Shown: positions 18,052-27,283, numbered from the stretch's first letter. The stretch is DNA of 64,000 nt from Hyphomicrobiales bacterium (GCA_025359265.1 JANYHB010000002.1:1-64000); one strand, 5' to 3'. The notes: generated from the letters alone by a model not told the origin. Translations and numbers: made by a program.

Positions 18052-18756
18052 ATGTCTGATTATCGCGGTTCTGAACGGGTTGGCACACAAGGCCTTGCCA
18101 TCGACCAAGGCCTTCGCGCCTACATGATTAGAGTTTACAATTATATGGCTTTGGGCCTTGTCGTCACGGGCCTTGCAGCTTTTGCAACCATGACGTCTGG
18201 TATTGCGCCCATGCTCTTTGCTGGGCCGATGAAGTGGGTGGTGTTATTGGCCCCCCTCGCCATGGTAATGTTCCTGTCTTTCCGCATTCAAACGCTCAGC
18301 GTGCCTGCGGCACAGCTGGCCTTTTGGGTTTATGCCGCTTTGGTGGGCGTAAGCCTTACGCCCATTGCCTATATCTATACGGGCGCCTCCATTGCCAAAG
18401 TATTCTTCATCACGGCAGCGACGTTCGGCTCTCTCAGCCTTTATGGCTATACCACCAAGCGTGATCTCACCGCTTTCGGTGCCTTCCTGTTCATGGGCTT
18501 GATCGGTTTGATCATCGCGTCGCTGGTCAACATCTTCTTGGCCAGTTCAGCAGTCAGCTTCGCTTTGTCAATTATTGGCGTGCTGGTTTTCACCGGCCTC
18601 ACGGCCTATGATACCCAGCGCATCAAGAGCATGTATTTCCAAAGCTCAGACAGTGTCAGCCTTGGCCGTATGGCGGTGATGGGCGCGCTCACGCTCTATC
18701 TCGATTTCCTCAACATGTTCATGAGCCTGCTGCGTCTGTTCGGCGATCGTCGTTAG
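18052..18756 (+). CDS. Bax inhibitor-1 / YbhL-family membrane protein
   Basis: A 234-residue protein with seven membrane segments, of the BI-1/YccA/YbhL family (UPF0005). The conserved late region VFTGLTAYDTQRIKSMY contains the di-aspartyl-type pore residue of the family. Members are proposed pH-sensitive calcium leak channels; the role in bacteria is unclear. The start at 18052 follows TGGAG by 6 bases; an in-frame ATG at 18040 is possible. An RNA motif called ybhL is known before such genes in Rhizobiales; I could not confirm it in the 53-base leader. A terminator follows. Confidence 0.85.
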   Translation: MSDYRGSERVGTQGLAIDQGLRAYMIRVYNYMALGLVVTGLAAFATMTSGIAPMLFAGPMKWVVLLAPLAMVMFLSFRIQTLSVPAAQLAFWVYAALVGVSLTPIAYIYTGASIAKVFFITAATFGSLSLYGYTTKRDLTAFGAFLFMGLIGLIIASLVNIFLASSAVSFALSIIGVLVFTGLTAYDTQRIKSMYFQSSDSVSLGRMAVMGALTLYLDFLNMFMSLLRLFGDRR

Positions 18757-18784
18757 TCCGCAGTCATCAGACTTAAAATCAAGC

Positions 18785-18814
18785 GCCGTTGGCCAAAAGC
18801 CAGCGGCTTTTTTT
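18785..18814 (+). terminator. Rho-independent terminator after the BI-1 gene
   Basis: GCCGTTGGC (18785-18793) and GCCAGCGGC (18799-18807) pair with one G-T wobble around a 5-base loop, followed by seven T residues. The T-run overlaps the stop codon of the convergent DUF2794 gene. Confidence 0.88.
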
Positions 18815-19169
18815 ATATTGTCTCAAATTTTGGCTTCTTTTCCAACACCCGCAAAACCTGGTCCAAATCATTGCCGCGCCGCATGATCAACCCGCCCGGG
18901 GCCACCACTTCGAACAACCCACCTTTGACAGCGTGAGCTGGTATTTTTTTGACCATATAAAGCGGCTGCTCTGAAGCGCGGCGGTGAATATCAAAGCGGG
19001 CCACATCCGCCCCAAAATCGATCGCATAATCGCGCCATTCGCCCTCTGCCACGCGCCTCCCATAAAGGCTCAACAGCAGGCCCAGTTCACGCCTGTCAAA
19101 AACCACCGGCTGGCGCGATTTCTGGGGAAAACGCAGCACATGCGGGCTGGCTTGATCTATCACTGTCAT
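18813..19169 (-). CDS. DUF2794-family protein
   Basis: The 118-residue product belongs to an alphaproteobacterial family of unknown function (DUF2794). Typical elements are VVFDRRELGLLLSLYGRRVAEGEWRDY (in parts: FDRRELGLLLSLYG, VAEGEWRDYAIDF) and the basic pair before PLYMV. It has no signal or membrane segment. The start at 19169 gives the usual family length; the frame upstream is open but of poor composition. Its stop codon lies in the T-run of the opposing terminator. Confidence 0.8.
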   Translation of the reverse strand: MTVIDQASPHVLRFPQKSRQPVVFDRRELGLLLSLYGRRVAEGEWRDYAIDFGADVARFDIHRRASEQPLYMVKKIPAHAVKGGLFEVVAPGGLIMRRGNDLDQVLRVLEKKPKFETI

Positions 19170-19288
19170 CAAGCCGTAACATGCAACTCCGAAGATTTTT
19201 CTGCAAGTGGCGAAATTCCAAAGTTTTGCCGCAATTCGATCAAGCCTTGAACATGATGCAGGAGCAGAAAAGCGTTGTTGCCTCGACA

Positions 19289-19437
19289 GCCCGGCTGGTT
19301 TGCTTTGTTTAGCCCCCCAGCCCCTCAAAGCCTTAATACCGGCCGGGCCCCCTGTACTCAGCAAGACTTGCGTAAGTGAGTGTGTATGTAAGTCTGTGAG
19401 TTTTAAGGCGGTTGCCAGTTGCAACCGCCCCTTTTTT
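19289..19437 (+). ncRNA. Candidate small RNA or leader upstream of htpG
   Basis: No ORF explains this stretch, but it is rich in pairings: GCCCGGCTGG (19289-19298) with CCGGCCGGGC (19339-19348), enclosing GCTTTG (19302-19307) with CAAAGC (19326-19331); then AGACTT (19364-19369) with AAGTCT (19390-19395); then a perfect terminator stem (19407-19415 with 19421-19429) and six Ts. Order and terminator are what a free small RNA or an attenuator would show. It does not match 6S, SRP, tmRNA or RNase P RNA as far as I can tell. The 5' end and promoter are not identified. Confidence 0.45.
19407..19437 (+). terminator. Rho-independent terminator 37 bases before htpG
   Basis: GGCGGTTGC and GCAACCGCC form a perfect nine-base stem with a 5-base loop, followed by CC and six Ts. 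No protein gene on this strand ends nearby: the closest upstream plus-strand gene has its own terminator at 18.8 kb. It therefore ends a short untranslated transcript or attenuates htpG. Confidence 0.9.
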
Positions 19438-19473
19438 ATCCAATATCTGCGCCAATTCAAAAACGAGGCGCAG

Positions 19474-21321
19474 ATGACCAAAGAACCCAAATCCAAACCG
19501 CAAGAATTCCAGGCCGAAGTTGGCAAGCTGCTGCACATGATGGTGCATTCGGTCTATTCAGATCGTGATGTTTTCTTGCGCGAATTGATTTCCAACGCCT
19601 CTGACGCCTTGGACAAGCTGCGCTATGACGCCATCGCCAAACCTGAACTGTTGGAGCAAGACCCCACGCTTGGCATTACAATCACGCCTCACAAGGCTGC
19701 AAAAACCCTTACGATAGCCGACAGCGGCATTGGCATGTCCGCCAAGGAACTAACCGAAAACCTTGGCACCATCGCAAAATCTGGCACGCAGAAATTCATC
19801 GAAAAAGCCAAAGATGCGCCGCAGCTCATCGGCCAATTCGGCGTTGGCTTTTACGCCTCCTTTATGGTCTCGGGAGATGTTGAAGTGTTCTCGCGCAAGG
19901 CCGGTGCCAAAGCCTGCAATGTATGGCGCTCAAAGGGCGAAGGCACGTTCACCGTCGATGAAGCAGAAAAGGCTAACCGCGGCACGCGCATTGTGCTGCA
20001 CTTGCGTGACGATGCCCTGGATTATTTAGAACCATGGAAAATTGAAGCGGTTGTTAAAACCTATTCCGATCATATCACCCACCCCATCATGCTGGCAGGC
20101 GAAGGTGAACCCAAGCAGATCAATTCCGCCTCAGCCATTTGGATGCAGCCCAAGGCCAATGTCACGCCAGAGCAACACAAAGAATTCTTCGGGCAACTCA
20201 GCCATACAACGGATGCCCCAGCCCTCACTGTCCATTACCGCGCCGAGGGCAAGCAAGAATACAATGTTCTCCTCTATGTTCCATCAGAGCGCCCCTTCGA
20301 CCTTTATGACGCCGAACGCAAAGGCCGCCAGAAGCTTTACGTGAAGCGCGTGTTCATCGCCGATGACGCAGCTTTGCTGCCGCCTTACCTGCGCTTCGTG
20401 CGCGGCGTGATCGACAGCTCAGACATGCCGCTAAATCTCAGCCGCGAGATGTTGCAAAATAATCCAGACGTGGCCGCCATTCGCAAGGCCGTGACCAACC
20501 GCGTTTTGCAAGAGCTGAAGAAGATGGGCGAGAATGAAGCTGCCACCTTCTCCAAAATCTGGGAGCTCTTCGGCCCCGTCATTAAGGAAGGTCTCTACGA
20601 AGATTGGGAACGGCGCGATGCGCTGTTTGAAGTGGCGCGCTTTAAATCCACCACGCGTGCTGCAATTACATTGAAGGAATACATTGCCGGACTGCAGGAA
20701 AATCAAACCGCGATTTATTATTTGACTGCCGAAGATGCAGCCAAAGCTGCGGCTAGCCCGCAACTCGAAGGCTATAAATCGCGCGACATTGAGGTGCTGT
20801 TGCTGACCGACCCGGTGGATTCATTCTGGGTGCGCACCGCCATGGGCTTTGAAGGCAAGCCCTTCAAATCCGTCAGCCAAGGCGCCGCTGATCTTGATCT
20901 CATCAAGCCCAAGGATGAAAAACCCGACGAGCCACATGAAACCGCCGAAACGGCAACGCTGATCGCCGCCTTCAAACAAGCTTTGGGCACGCGTGTTTCA
21001 GACGTTCGCATCTCCAAGCGGCTGACCGATTCAGCCTGCTGCATTGTCAATGATGGCAAGATGGACCGCACTTTGGAAAAGCTGCTATCACGTCAAAAGG
21101 ATTCGGGCGTTTCGGTTTCAGCCCCTGTGCTGGAAATCAACCCGAGCCATGGTCTCATTAAAGCCTTGTCAGCGACGCTCAATTCCAAAGGGGCAGCAGC
21201 GGTGGAAGACGCAGCGCACCTGCTTCTTGATCAAGCAACCTTGCTTGAAGGCGAAGTGGTGGCAGACCCTACGGCCTTCGCCAAACGCTTGGATGCAATG
21301 ATGGCCAAAGCCTTTGGATGA
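19474..21321 (+). CDS. htpG: Chaperone HtpG (bacterial Hsp90)
   Basis: A 615-residue cytosolic ATP-dependent chaperone. The N-terminal GHKL ATPase has the conserved YSDRDVFLRELISNASDA (in parts: DVFLRELISNASDALDK), DSGIGM, GTIAKSGT and GQFGVGFYASFMV elements; the middle domain has SSDMPLNLSREMLQ with the catalytic arginine. The start at 19474 follows GAGG by 5 bases and gives MTKEPK; a longer open frame upstream lies over the terminator and is not coding. Heat-shock control is expected, but no clear sigma-32 promoter was found between the terminator and the start. Confidence 0.96.
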   Translation: MTKEPKSKPQEFQAEVGKLLHMMVHSVYSDRDVFLRELISNASDALDKLRYDAIAKPELLEQDPTLGITITPHKAAKTLTIADSGIGMSAKELTENLGTIAKSGTQKFIEKAKDAPQLIGQFGVGFYASFMVSGDVEVFSRKAGAKACNVWRSKGEGTFTVDEAEKANRGTRIVLHLRDDALDYLEPWKIEAVVKTYSDHITHPIMLAGEGEPKQINSASAIWMQPKANVTPEQHKEFFGQLSHTTDAPALTVHYRAEGKQEYNVLLYVPSERPFDLYDAERKGRQKLYVKRVFIADDAALLPPYLRFVRGVIDSSDMPLNLSREMLQNNPDVAAIRKAVTNRVLQELKKMGENEAATFSKIWELFGPVIKEGLYEDWERRDALFEVARFKSTTRAAITLKEYIAGLQENQTAIYYLTAEDAAKAAASPQLEGYKSRDIEVLLLTDPVDSFWVRTAMGFEGKPFKSVSQGAADLDLIKPKDEKPDEPHETAETATLIAAFKQALGTRVSDVRISKRLTDSACCIVNDGKMDRTLEKLLSRQKDSGVSVSAPVLEINPSHGLIKALSATLNSKGAAAVEDAAHLLLDQATLLEGEVVADPTAFAKRLDAMMAKAFG

Positions 21322-21327
21322 TTTTGC

Positions 21328-22029
21328 TCAAGCGTGAATGCGCATGAACAAACCACAACTGTCTCGCTCTTCGGTTTTGGGAAAATGCCGCGCCCGGCCT
21401 TCAAGAATTCGTCTGGCTGACCAGGCAGCGGCACAGGCATCGACAATATCGTCACGCTTGACGTCTCTCCGGCGATAGCCCATCTGCTGCCAATCGATGG
21501 TCGGAAAACCCGAAGCATGCAATAAATCAAGCCGCTGCTTTTCTCCTTCAGCGGTCTTCTTCTTGTGCTGCAATGGCTTGCCGCCATTCATCAACGCGAA
21601 AGAAAGTTCGGGATGAACCTCGCAAAGGCGCAATTCCACCTCTCGCGACATCACCTTGTCAACTTCTTGCATGCGCGGCCGAATGGCATTGGTCACCGGT
21701 GGAATACTCACATTGTTGGAATGAATTTTATTGAGGCGGATGGCCTCGCTGTAATTGGCCGCGTGCACAGCGGCGCGACAGGGAACCGGAAACACACGCG
21801 AACCATGGGGCGACATGGCCTTGCGGGCCTCAATATCGGCGTTGCGACCATAGGTGTCCGGAAAGCCGATCGGCATATCAACCGCAATTATAGCCGCCGC
21901 CTCGCCCAAGATCCGGGCGAAGGTGCCAAGCTCAAATAATTTAGCCTGGATTTGGTCGCCTTGCCAAACCACCGCTATCCAGCCAGCGGGGCATCCATCC
22001 ACGCCGATTACCGTTTGGTCATCTTTCAT
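21328..22029 (-). CDS. DUF429-family protein (predicted RNase-H-like fold)
   Basis: A 233-residue protein of the DUF429 family. The first strand-loop VIGVDGCPAGWIAV, the VDMPIGFPD segment with its acidic residue and the late RDDIVDACAAAW (acidic pair before a helix) are the family's conserved carboxylates, consistent with a ribonuclease-H-like fold and a possible nuclease activity. Function has not been established. It converges on htpG with six bases between the stops. Confidence 0.78.
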   Translation of the reverse strand: MKDDQTVIGVDGCPAGWIAVVWQGDQIQAKLFELGTFARILGEAAAIIAVDMPIGFPDTYGRNADIEARKAMSPHGSRVFPVPCRAAVHAANYSEAIRLNKIHSNNVSIPPVTNAIRPRMQEVDKVMSREVELRLCEVHPELSFALMNGGKPLQHKKKTAEGEKQRLDLLHASGFPTIDWQQMGYRRRDVKRDDIVDACAAAWSARRILEGRARHFPKTEERDSCGLFMRIHA

Positions 22030-22038
22030 GACCCAGCA

Positions 22039-22986
22039 TTATATCCATCCGGCATCCATGAGATAGAGCAGCAAAGATGCCGTTAGCGCCGCTAACCCGG
22101 TGCCCGCTGCCACCGATGCCGAGACCGCAGGGGCCGCTTCATTATTGCGCTGTGCGAACAGGAAAGCGTTGGCGCCCGTCGGCATCGCGGCAAACAACAC
22201 AGCCAACTTTGCATAAAGCGCCGGCAAGGGAAAAACCAAATGCGTCAGCACAAGCACCATGAGTGGAAACAGCAGCATTTTAAGCCCTATCAAAACCGCC
22301 ATGCCATCGAATGAGCCTTTAAGCGAATAGCTGGAGAGCGACGCGCCCAGTGCAAACAGCGCCGTGGGAATCGATGCGTCAGCTAACATCATTAGCATCT
22401 TGTCTGGAACCTGATGAAGTCCAAGCCCCGTCAGCCGCCATAAGGCCCCGGCCAACAGTGCAATCACGATGGCATTCTTGGCCAAACTCGTCACCAGTTC
22501 CCGGCCAATTGCAAGCCAATCTGGATTGCCGGTGTGCCTGGCAATTTCACGGTGCAATGTTGCTGCCGTCCACAAGATCGGCGCGTGCACCGAAAGAATA
22601 ATGCCGAGAGGCACGCCCACTTGTTGCCCAAAGTGCGACAGTGCCAAAGGTGTTCCCAACATTGCCAAATTGCCAAATCCCGCCGCCATGGAAGCCGATG
22701 CCCCGCCGGAATAATTCAAACTGGGAATTTTTTTTGCAACCCAGGCGGCGGCAATCCACGTGATTAACAGTCCACCAAAAAACGCGCCCCACAGGTTCCA
22801 TGGTGCCACGTTGGACATATCCATGGTCGAGGTTGTCTTGAACAGCAATGCCGGAATGGCGATGTTGAAAACAAACTGGCTGAGGCCTTTGAAGGATGCC
22901 GCATCGGTGATCTTGGCCCAGGCAAACCCATAGCCCAGAACGATCAGGCCAAAGACGGGCAGAACGGTGTTAAATATGGAATCCAA
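22039..22986 (-). CDS. AEC-family transporter (auxin efflux carrier type)
   Basis: A 315-residue membrane protein with ten hydrophobic segments, of the AEC family that includes malonate carrier MdcF and plant PIN proteins. Typical features are the N-terminal PVFGLIVLGYGFAW, the early ALLFKT element and the repeated five-helix halves. The substrate, probably a carboxylate or amino-acid derivative, cannot be told. It follows the cupin gene by two bases and lies 9 bases before the DUF429 gene, so they may be cotranscribed with leuD. Confidence 0.83.
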   Translation of the reverse strand: MDSIFNTVLPVFGLIVLGYGFAWAKITDAASFKGLSQFVFNIAIPALLFKTTSTMDMSNVAPWNLWGAFFGGLLITWIAAAWVAKKIPSLNYSGGASASMAAGFGNLAMLGTPLALSHFGQQVGVPLGIILSVHAPILWTAATLHREIARHTGNPDWLAIGRELVTSLAKNAIVIALLAGALWRLTGLGLHQVPDKMLMMLADASIPTALFALGASLSSYSLKGSFDGMAVLIGLKMLLFPLMVLVLTHLVFPLPALYAKLAVLFAAMPTGANAFLFAQRNNEAAPAVSASVAAGTGLAALTASLLLYLMDAGWI

Positions 22987-22988
22987 GG

Positions 22989-23345
22989 CTAGATCGCCAA
23001 CTTTTTGGCGGCGGTTTCCGCATTACCCGTGTTGGGGGTGCCCCGCGGTTCGATTAAGAGCACATGACATTCTTCATCTGCTTTGGGGCAATGCTCGATG
23101 CCCTTGGGAACAACGAAGACTTCACCGGGGTTAAGAACAACATCGCCGTCACGCATTTGGATGGTGAGACGGCCTTTGAGCACCATGAAAAAATCATCGG
23201 TATCAGCGTGAGAATGCCAAACAAATTCACCCTTGAGCTTGACCACAAGCAAGTCATTGCCATTGTAGTCCCCCACAATCTTCGGTGACCACAGTTCCGA
23301 GAATAACGCCAACTTCTCTGTGAGGTTGAGCGAGGTCTGGCTCAT
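22989..23345 (-). CDS. Small cupin-domain protein
   Basis: The 118-residue protein has a single cupin barrel: motif 1 GEFVWHSHADTDDFFMVLKG (in parts: WHSHADTDDFFMVLKG) with two histidines and a glutamate-equivalent aspartate pair, and motif 2 PGEVFVVPKGIEHCPKA with the third histidine. It could bind a metal; the substrate is unknown. The ATG at 23345 is one base after the leuD stop, which sets the start and suggests cotranscription. Confidence 0.82.
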   Translation of the reverse strand: MSQTSLNLTEKLALFSELWSPKIVGDYNGNDLLVVKLKGEFVWHSHADTDDFFMVLKGRLTIQMRDGDVVLNPGEVFVVPKGIEHCPKADEECHVLLIEPRGTPNTGNAETAAKKLAI

Positions 23346-23346
23346 C

Positions 23347-23952
23347 TCAAAGCCAAGGCCGCGCCGTTTGACTGTTCTTCTCAAAAGCGGCAATTGAAGC
23401 CGCCTTCTCCATCGTCAGGCCAATGTCATCCAGCCCATTCAGCAAACAGTGTTTGCGGAAAGCATCAATTTCAAACTTGATCACACCACCATCCGGCCCG
23501 CGGATTTCCTGGTTGGCCAGATCAATCGTCATCGTGGCGTTGGCACCGCGCTGTGCATCATCCAAAAGTTTCTTCTGATCGTCAGGCGAAACCACAATGG
23601 GCAAAATGCCGTTCTTGAAACTGTTATTATAAAAAATATCGGCAAAGCTCGTCGCAATCACGCAACGAATGCCAAAATCCAACAAGGCCCACGGGGCATG
23701 TTCGCGGGATGAACCACAGCCAAAATTATCGCCCGCCACCAAAATCTGGGCCTTGCGATAAGCCGGTTTGTTGAGCACAAACTCCGGCAACTCTTGGCCA
23801 TCTTGCGTATAGCGCATTTCATAGAACAGAGATTTGCCAAGGCCCGTGCGCTTGATGGTTTTTAAAAATTGCTTGGGAATGATCATATCCGTGTCGATGT
23901 TGGTGATGTTGAGTGGCGCGGCCACACCATTCAAAGTTTCAAACTTTTGCAT
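23347..23952 (-). CDS. leuD: 3-isopropylmalate dehydratase small subunit LeuD
   Basis: LeuD forms with LeuC the isomerase of leucine synthesis (2- to 3-isopropylmalate). The 201-residue swivel domain has [14 protein letters not shown] near the N-terminus and the substrate-binding [17 protein letters not shown]. It is separated from leuC (25.7-27.1 kb) by argC and two small genes, which is unusual since the two are often adjacent. It begins 12 bases after the argC stop. Confidence 0.95.
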   Translation of the reverse strand: MQKFETLNGVAAPLNITNIDTDMIIPKQFLKTIKRTGLGKSLFYEMRYTQDGQELPEFVLNKPAYRKAQILVAGDNFGCGSSREHAPWALLDFGIRCVIATSFADIFYNNSFKNGILPIVVSPDDQKKLLDDAQRGANATMTIDLANQEIRGPDGGVIKFEIDAFRKHCLLNGLDDIGLTMEKAASIAAFEKNSQTARPWL

Positions 23953-23964
23953 TTCAGCCTTCCC

Positions 23965-24915
23965 TCACGCAGCCAGATCAACCGAAGCCGCTTCATCGGC
24001 CCCGATCATCAAATTCAAATTTTGCACGGCAGCGCCTGAGGCGCCCTTGCCGAGATTGTCGTAATTCGCCATCAGCACAAATTGCCCGCGCGCCTCATTG
24101 CCATGAACTGAAAGCCGCATGCGGTTGGTGTTGTTCAGGGCTTCAGGATTTATCGGTTCATTCACATTGAGCGGCGCAACCTCTATAAAACGCGCGCCCG
24201 TATGATGGGCAGAAATGATATCATGAATTTGCGCAAGTGAGATCCCCGCTCTCATGTTGCCAGCAAACAATGGCACAGAAGTCAGCATGCCTTGGGCAAA
24301 ATCCCCCACAACCGGTTGAAACAGCACATCGTGCTTCGTGCCGCTATAAAGTTTCATCTCCGGCAGATGCTTGTGGTTGAAAGTCAGCGCATAAGGGGCG
24401 TATGCGCAAGCCGCCTCACCCTTGGCCACATAATCGTTAATCATCGTCTTGCCGCCGCCAGTATAGCCCGACACGCCACCATAATTCAGCGGAACATCAC
24501 GAGACAGCAAGCCCGCATCAATCAGCGGCTTCACTAATGCGATCAAACCTTGCGGCCAACAACCGGGGTTAGACACGCGTGTTGCAGAGGCAATTTTCGC
24601 GCTTTGATGCTTGTCCATTTCCGCAAAGCCATACGCCCAGGCGGGGTTCACGCGAAAGGCCGTTGAGGCATCAATCACTTTTGTTTTGGAATTGGGCTTG
24701 ATCAAAGCCACGGCTTCAAGCGCCGCTTCGTCCGGCAAGCAGAGAATGGCGACATCTACACCATTGAGCAAATCGGCGCGCGCCCGCGCATCCTTGCGTT
24801 TGTCTTGCGCAATCGAAACCAGCTCCAAATCCGTGCGGTGTTTCAGCCTGTCGCGGATTTGCAGGCCGGTTGTTCCAGCTTCACCGTCAATGAAGATTGT
24901 GGGTTTGTTTGCCAT
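23965..24915 (-). CDS. argC: N-acetyl-gamma-glutamyl-phosphate reductase (type 2)
   Basis: ArgC makes N-acetylglutamate semialdehyde in arginine synthesis. The product (316 residues) is of the shorter type 2 class: it begins with FIDGEAGTTGLQI, the NADP loop, and carries the active-site cysteine in VSNPGCWPQG (about residue 117). It is followed at once by leuD. argH, the last step of the same pathway, lies at 38.6 kb in this window. Confidence 0.93.
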   Translation of the reverse strand: MANKPTIFIDGEAGTTGLQIRDRLKHRTDLELVSIAQDKRKDARARADLLNGVDVAILCLPDEAALEAVALIKPNSKTKVIDASTAFRVNPAWAYGFAEMDKHQSAKIASATRVSNPGCWPQGLIALVKPLIDAGLLSRDVPLNYGGVSGYTGGGKTMINDYVAKGEAACAYAPYALTFNHKHLPEMKLYSGTKHDVLFQPVVGDFAQGMLTSVPLFAGNMRAGISLAQIHDIISAHHTGARFIEVAPLNVNEPINPEALNNTNRMRLSVHGNEARGQFVLMANYDNLGKGASGAAVQNLNLMIGADEAASVDLAA

Positions 24916-25068
24916 GTGCGGCGGCTTCTATCCCTCTGCGGCCCGCTTTTCAACCTGAACCGAAAATGAATATATGCCTCAGAGTTGGTTCAGCACCGGG
25001 GTTTCATAACGGTCACACCAACACGAAACGACACGTCAACCCAACCACCCAAACAAAGGACAACCAAG

Positions 25069-25362
25069 ATGAAAAAGACCCTCATTTCCCTCGCCGCCGC
25101 TGCCACTTTGGCAATCGGCCTTTCTGCAACCGCTAAAGCTGACCCTGGCTTCGGCTTCGGCTTTGGTTTCGGCCCTGGTGGCCACCCCCACTTCGGTGTG
25201 AGTGTTTACGATCCTGGCTATGGTTATGGCTATCACCCCGGCTACTACGGTGCCGGCTATGGCTCTGGCAATTCAGATTGCGGCTTCACCTGGGTGAACG
25301 GCTGGCACCGCGTGCATCACCACATGGAATTCGGGCCACACCGCGTTTGGACTTGCGAATAA
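25069..25362 (+). CDS. Small secreted Gly/Tyr/His-rich protein
   Basis: A 97-residue protein with a clear signal peptide (MKKTLISLAAAATLAIGLSA, cleavage about AKA|DP). The mature part is made of GF, GY and GH repeats, then a short conserved-looking tail with CGFTWVNGWHRVHHH and a terminal WTCE; the two cysteines could form a disulphide and the histidines could bind metal. AAAGGA lies 9 bases before the ATG at 25069. No family is recognised. It lies alone on the plus strand between argC and leuC and ends at a bidirectional terminator. Confidence 0.72.
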   Translation: MKKTLISLAAAATLAIGLSATAKADPGFGFGFGFGPGGHPHFGVSVYDPGYGYGYHPGYYGAGYGSGNSDCGFTWVNGWHRVHHHMEFGPHRVWTCE

Positions 25363-25416
25363 CGCCTGAAACAATCTTGCCCGCGCCGCGGCTCACGCTT
25401 ACACCGCAACGCAAAA

Positions 25417-25451
25417 CCAAACCCGCCACGATCTCTCGCGGCGGGTTTTGG
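25417..25451. terminator. Bidirectional intrinsic terminator
   Basis: CCAAACCCGCC (25417-25427) pairs with GGCGGGTTTTGG (25440-25451) with one bulged base. It lies between two genes that converge on it, the Gly-rich secreted protein and the 51-residue membrane protein. T-rich bases follow on both strands (GGTTTGGTTTTGC on the minus side). Confidence 0.7.
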
Positions 25452-25471
25452 TATTCTGCAAAATCAAATTC

Positions 25472-25627
25472 TTATGGGCAGTTGATGGTGCAAACCAAGG
25501 CATCAGCCTTCATCGCTTGCACGGTGGTGAAGCCCGCAACCGCACCACTCATAATTGTAAGGCCAACAAGACCCAACAACACCCGACGCAAAAATTTCGC
25601 ATCGGCTTTTACACTCACTGAATTCAT
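25472..25627 (-). CDS. 51-residue hypothetical membrane or secreted protein
   Basis: This short gene reads MNSVSVKADAKFLRRVLLGL and continues with a glycine-rich hydrophobic segment, then QAMKADALVCTINCP. It has a positively charged N-terminus, one membrane-type segment (about residues 17-34) and two cysteines near the C-terminus. A strong ribosome binding site (GGGGGA) lies 5 bases before the ATG, and the gene ends at a terminator shared with the convergent neighbour. Both points make it likely to be real. No family was recognised. Confidence 0.6.
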   Translation of the reverse strand: MNSVSVKADAKFLRRVLLGLVGLTIMSGAVAGFTTVQAMKADALVCTINCP

Positions 25628-25741
25628 TAAATTCCCCCGGGTATTTACGCCTACCCATTCTTCACGAGAACGGAGCCTAGCGGCGAAAGGTTCTCATAAG
25701 GTAAAAAAACAATTCCGCAAATACCAAAACGTTTATTAAAG

Positions 25742-27148
25742 TTAATGTTGCCGAATATCAACAAAATGGCCCGCCAGCGCTGCCGCAGCGGCCATGCGCG
25801 GGGAAACCAGATGTGTGCGGCCTTTGTAACCCTGCCTGCCTTCAAAGTTCCGGTTTGAGGTGGAAGCAGCGCGTTGGCCGGGTTTTAATTGGTCTGGGTT
25901 CATGGCCAGGCACATGGAACAGCCGGGTTCGCGCCATTCAAAGCCTGCGGCTTTAAAAATCGCGTCGAGGCCTTCTTCTTCAGCCTGTTGCTTCACCAGG
26001 CCAGAGCCAGGAACGATCATGGCATAGGCTAAACGCTCAGAAACCTTTTTGCCGCGCACCACGTCAGCAACGGCGCGCAAGTCTTCAATGCGGCCATTGG
26101 TGCAAGAGCCAATCCACACCACGTCAAGGCCAATGTCGGTGATTTTCTGGCCAGCTTTCAGGCCCATATATTCCAGAGCGCGGATTTTAGACTCGCGTTT
26201 GCCTTCATCGGAGATGAGATCAGGGTTCGGCACGCTGCCATCAACGGCCACCACATCTTCAGGCGACGTGCCCCAAGATACAATGGGTGGCAGGTTGGCG
26301 GCATCAAGCGCGATGACTGAGTCGAAATGCGCGCCGCCATCGGTTTTCAGCGTGTCCCAGTATTGGCGGGCCGCATCCCATGCAGCACCGGCAGGTGCCA
26401 TGGGCTTGCCGTGCAGATAGGCATAGGCCTTTTCATCTGGGGCAATCATGCCAGCGCGGGCACCGCCCTCAATCGTCATATTGCAAACCGTCATGCGGCC
26501 TTCCATCGAAAGGTCGCGGATCGCTTGGCCCGCAAACTCGATCACATGGCCCGTGCCGCCCGCCGTGCCAATTTTACCGATAATGGCAAGGATGATGTCT
26601 TTGGCGCTTGAATGCGCCGCAAGCTTATTATCCACCTGCACCAGCATGTTCTTGGCTTTTTTCTGGATCAGCGTTTGCGTGGCCAAAACATGCTCCACCT
26701 CCGAGGTGCCGATGCCATGCGCCAGTGCCCCGAAAGCGCCATGTGTAGAGGTGTGGCTGTCGCCGCACACAATGGTGGTGCCGGGCAAGGTGAAGCCCTG
26801 CTCTGGCCCAACCACGTGCACAATGCCTTGGCGCTTATCCATTTCATTGAAATAGGGAACGCCGAATTCTTTCGCATTGGCAGCCAGGGTTTCCACCTGA
26901 ATGCGGCTCTCAGGCTCAGCTATGCCCTTGGAGCGATCCGTTGTCGGAACGTTATGATCAACAACAGCGAGCGTTTTCTCAGGATGGCGCACTTTGCGCC
27001 CCGTCATGCGCAAGCCTTCAAAGGCCTGCGGGCTTGTCACTTCATGCACTAGGTGGCGATCAATATAAAGCAAGCACGTGCCATCTGCCGCCTCATGGGC
27101 CACATGATCATCCCAGATCTTGTCGTATAAGGTACGTGCTTTAGACAT
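25742..27148 (-). CDS. leuC: 3-isopropylmalate dehydratase large subunit LeuC
   Basis: LeuC is the iron-sulphur subunit of isopropylmalate isomerase in leucine synthesis. The three cluster cysteines are in GSCTNG (about residue 347) and CSMCLAMN (about 407-410); the [13 protein letters not shown] motif is intact. The 468-residue start at 27148 is preferred over an ATG one codon earlier because a second, degenerate copy of this start region at 28.7 kb keeps only this ATG. AGGA lies 8 bases upstream. leuD lies two genes downstream. Confidence 0.95.
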   Translation of the reverse strand: MSKARTLYDKIWDDHVAHEAADGTCLLYIDRHLVHEVTSPQAFEGLRMTGRKVRHPEKTLAVVDHNVPTTDRSKGIAEPESRIQVETLAANAKEFGVPYFNEMDKRQGIVHVVGPEQGFTLPGTTIVCGDSHTSTHGAFGALAHGIGTSEVEHVLATQTLIQKKAKNMLVQVDNKLAAHSSAKDIILAIIGKIGTAGGTGHVIEFAGQAIRDLSMEGRMTVCNMTIEGGARAGMIAPDEKAYAYLHGKPMAPAGAAWDAARQYWDTLKTDGGAHFDSVIALDAANLPPIVSWGTSPEDVVAVDGSVPNPDLISDEGKRESKIRALEYMGLKAGQKITDIGLDVVWIGSCTNGRIEDLRAVADVVRGKKVSERLAYAMIVPGSGLVKQQAEEEGLDAIFKAAGFEWREPGCSMCLAMNPDQLKPGQRAASTSNRNFEGRQGYKGRTHLVSPRMAAAAALAGHFVDIRQH

Positions 27149-27283
27149 CATCGAATTCCTGAAGTTAGAGGCTATTTAGCGTCTGCGGCCAAGCTGTCAA
27201 ATGTTCCCGCGTCAAGGCTGGAAGGCCCGCGCGGCATGGCCGACCCTTGCAAGAAAAGCCGCCCATTCCTATGTGTACAAGTT

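Noticed and set aside
19207-19473. N-terminal extension of htpG
   Set aside because: It would run across a perfect terminator and structured sequence; the start at 19474 has its own ribosome binding site and matches the family.
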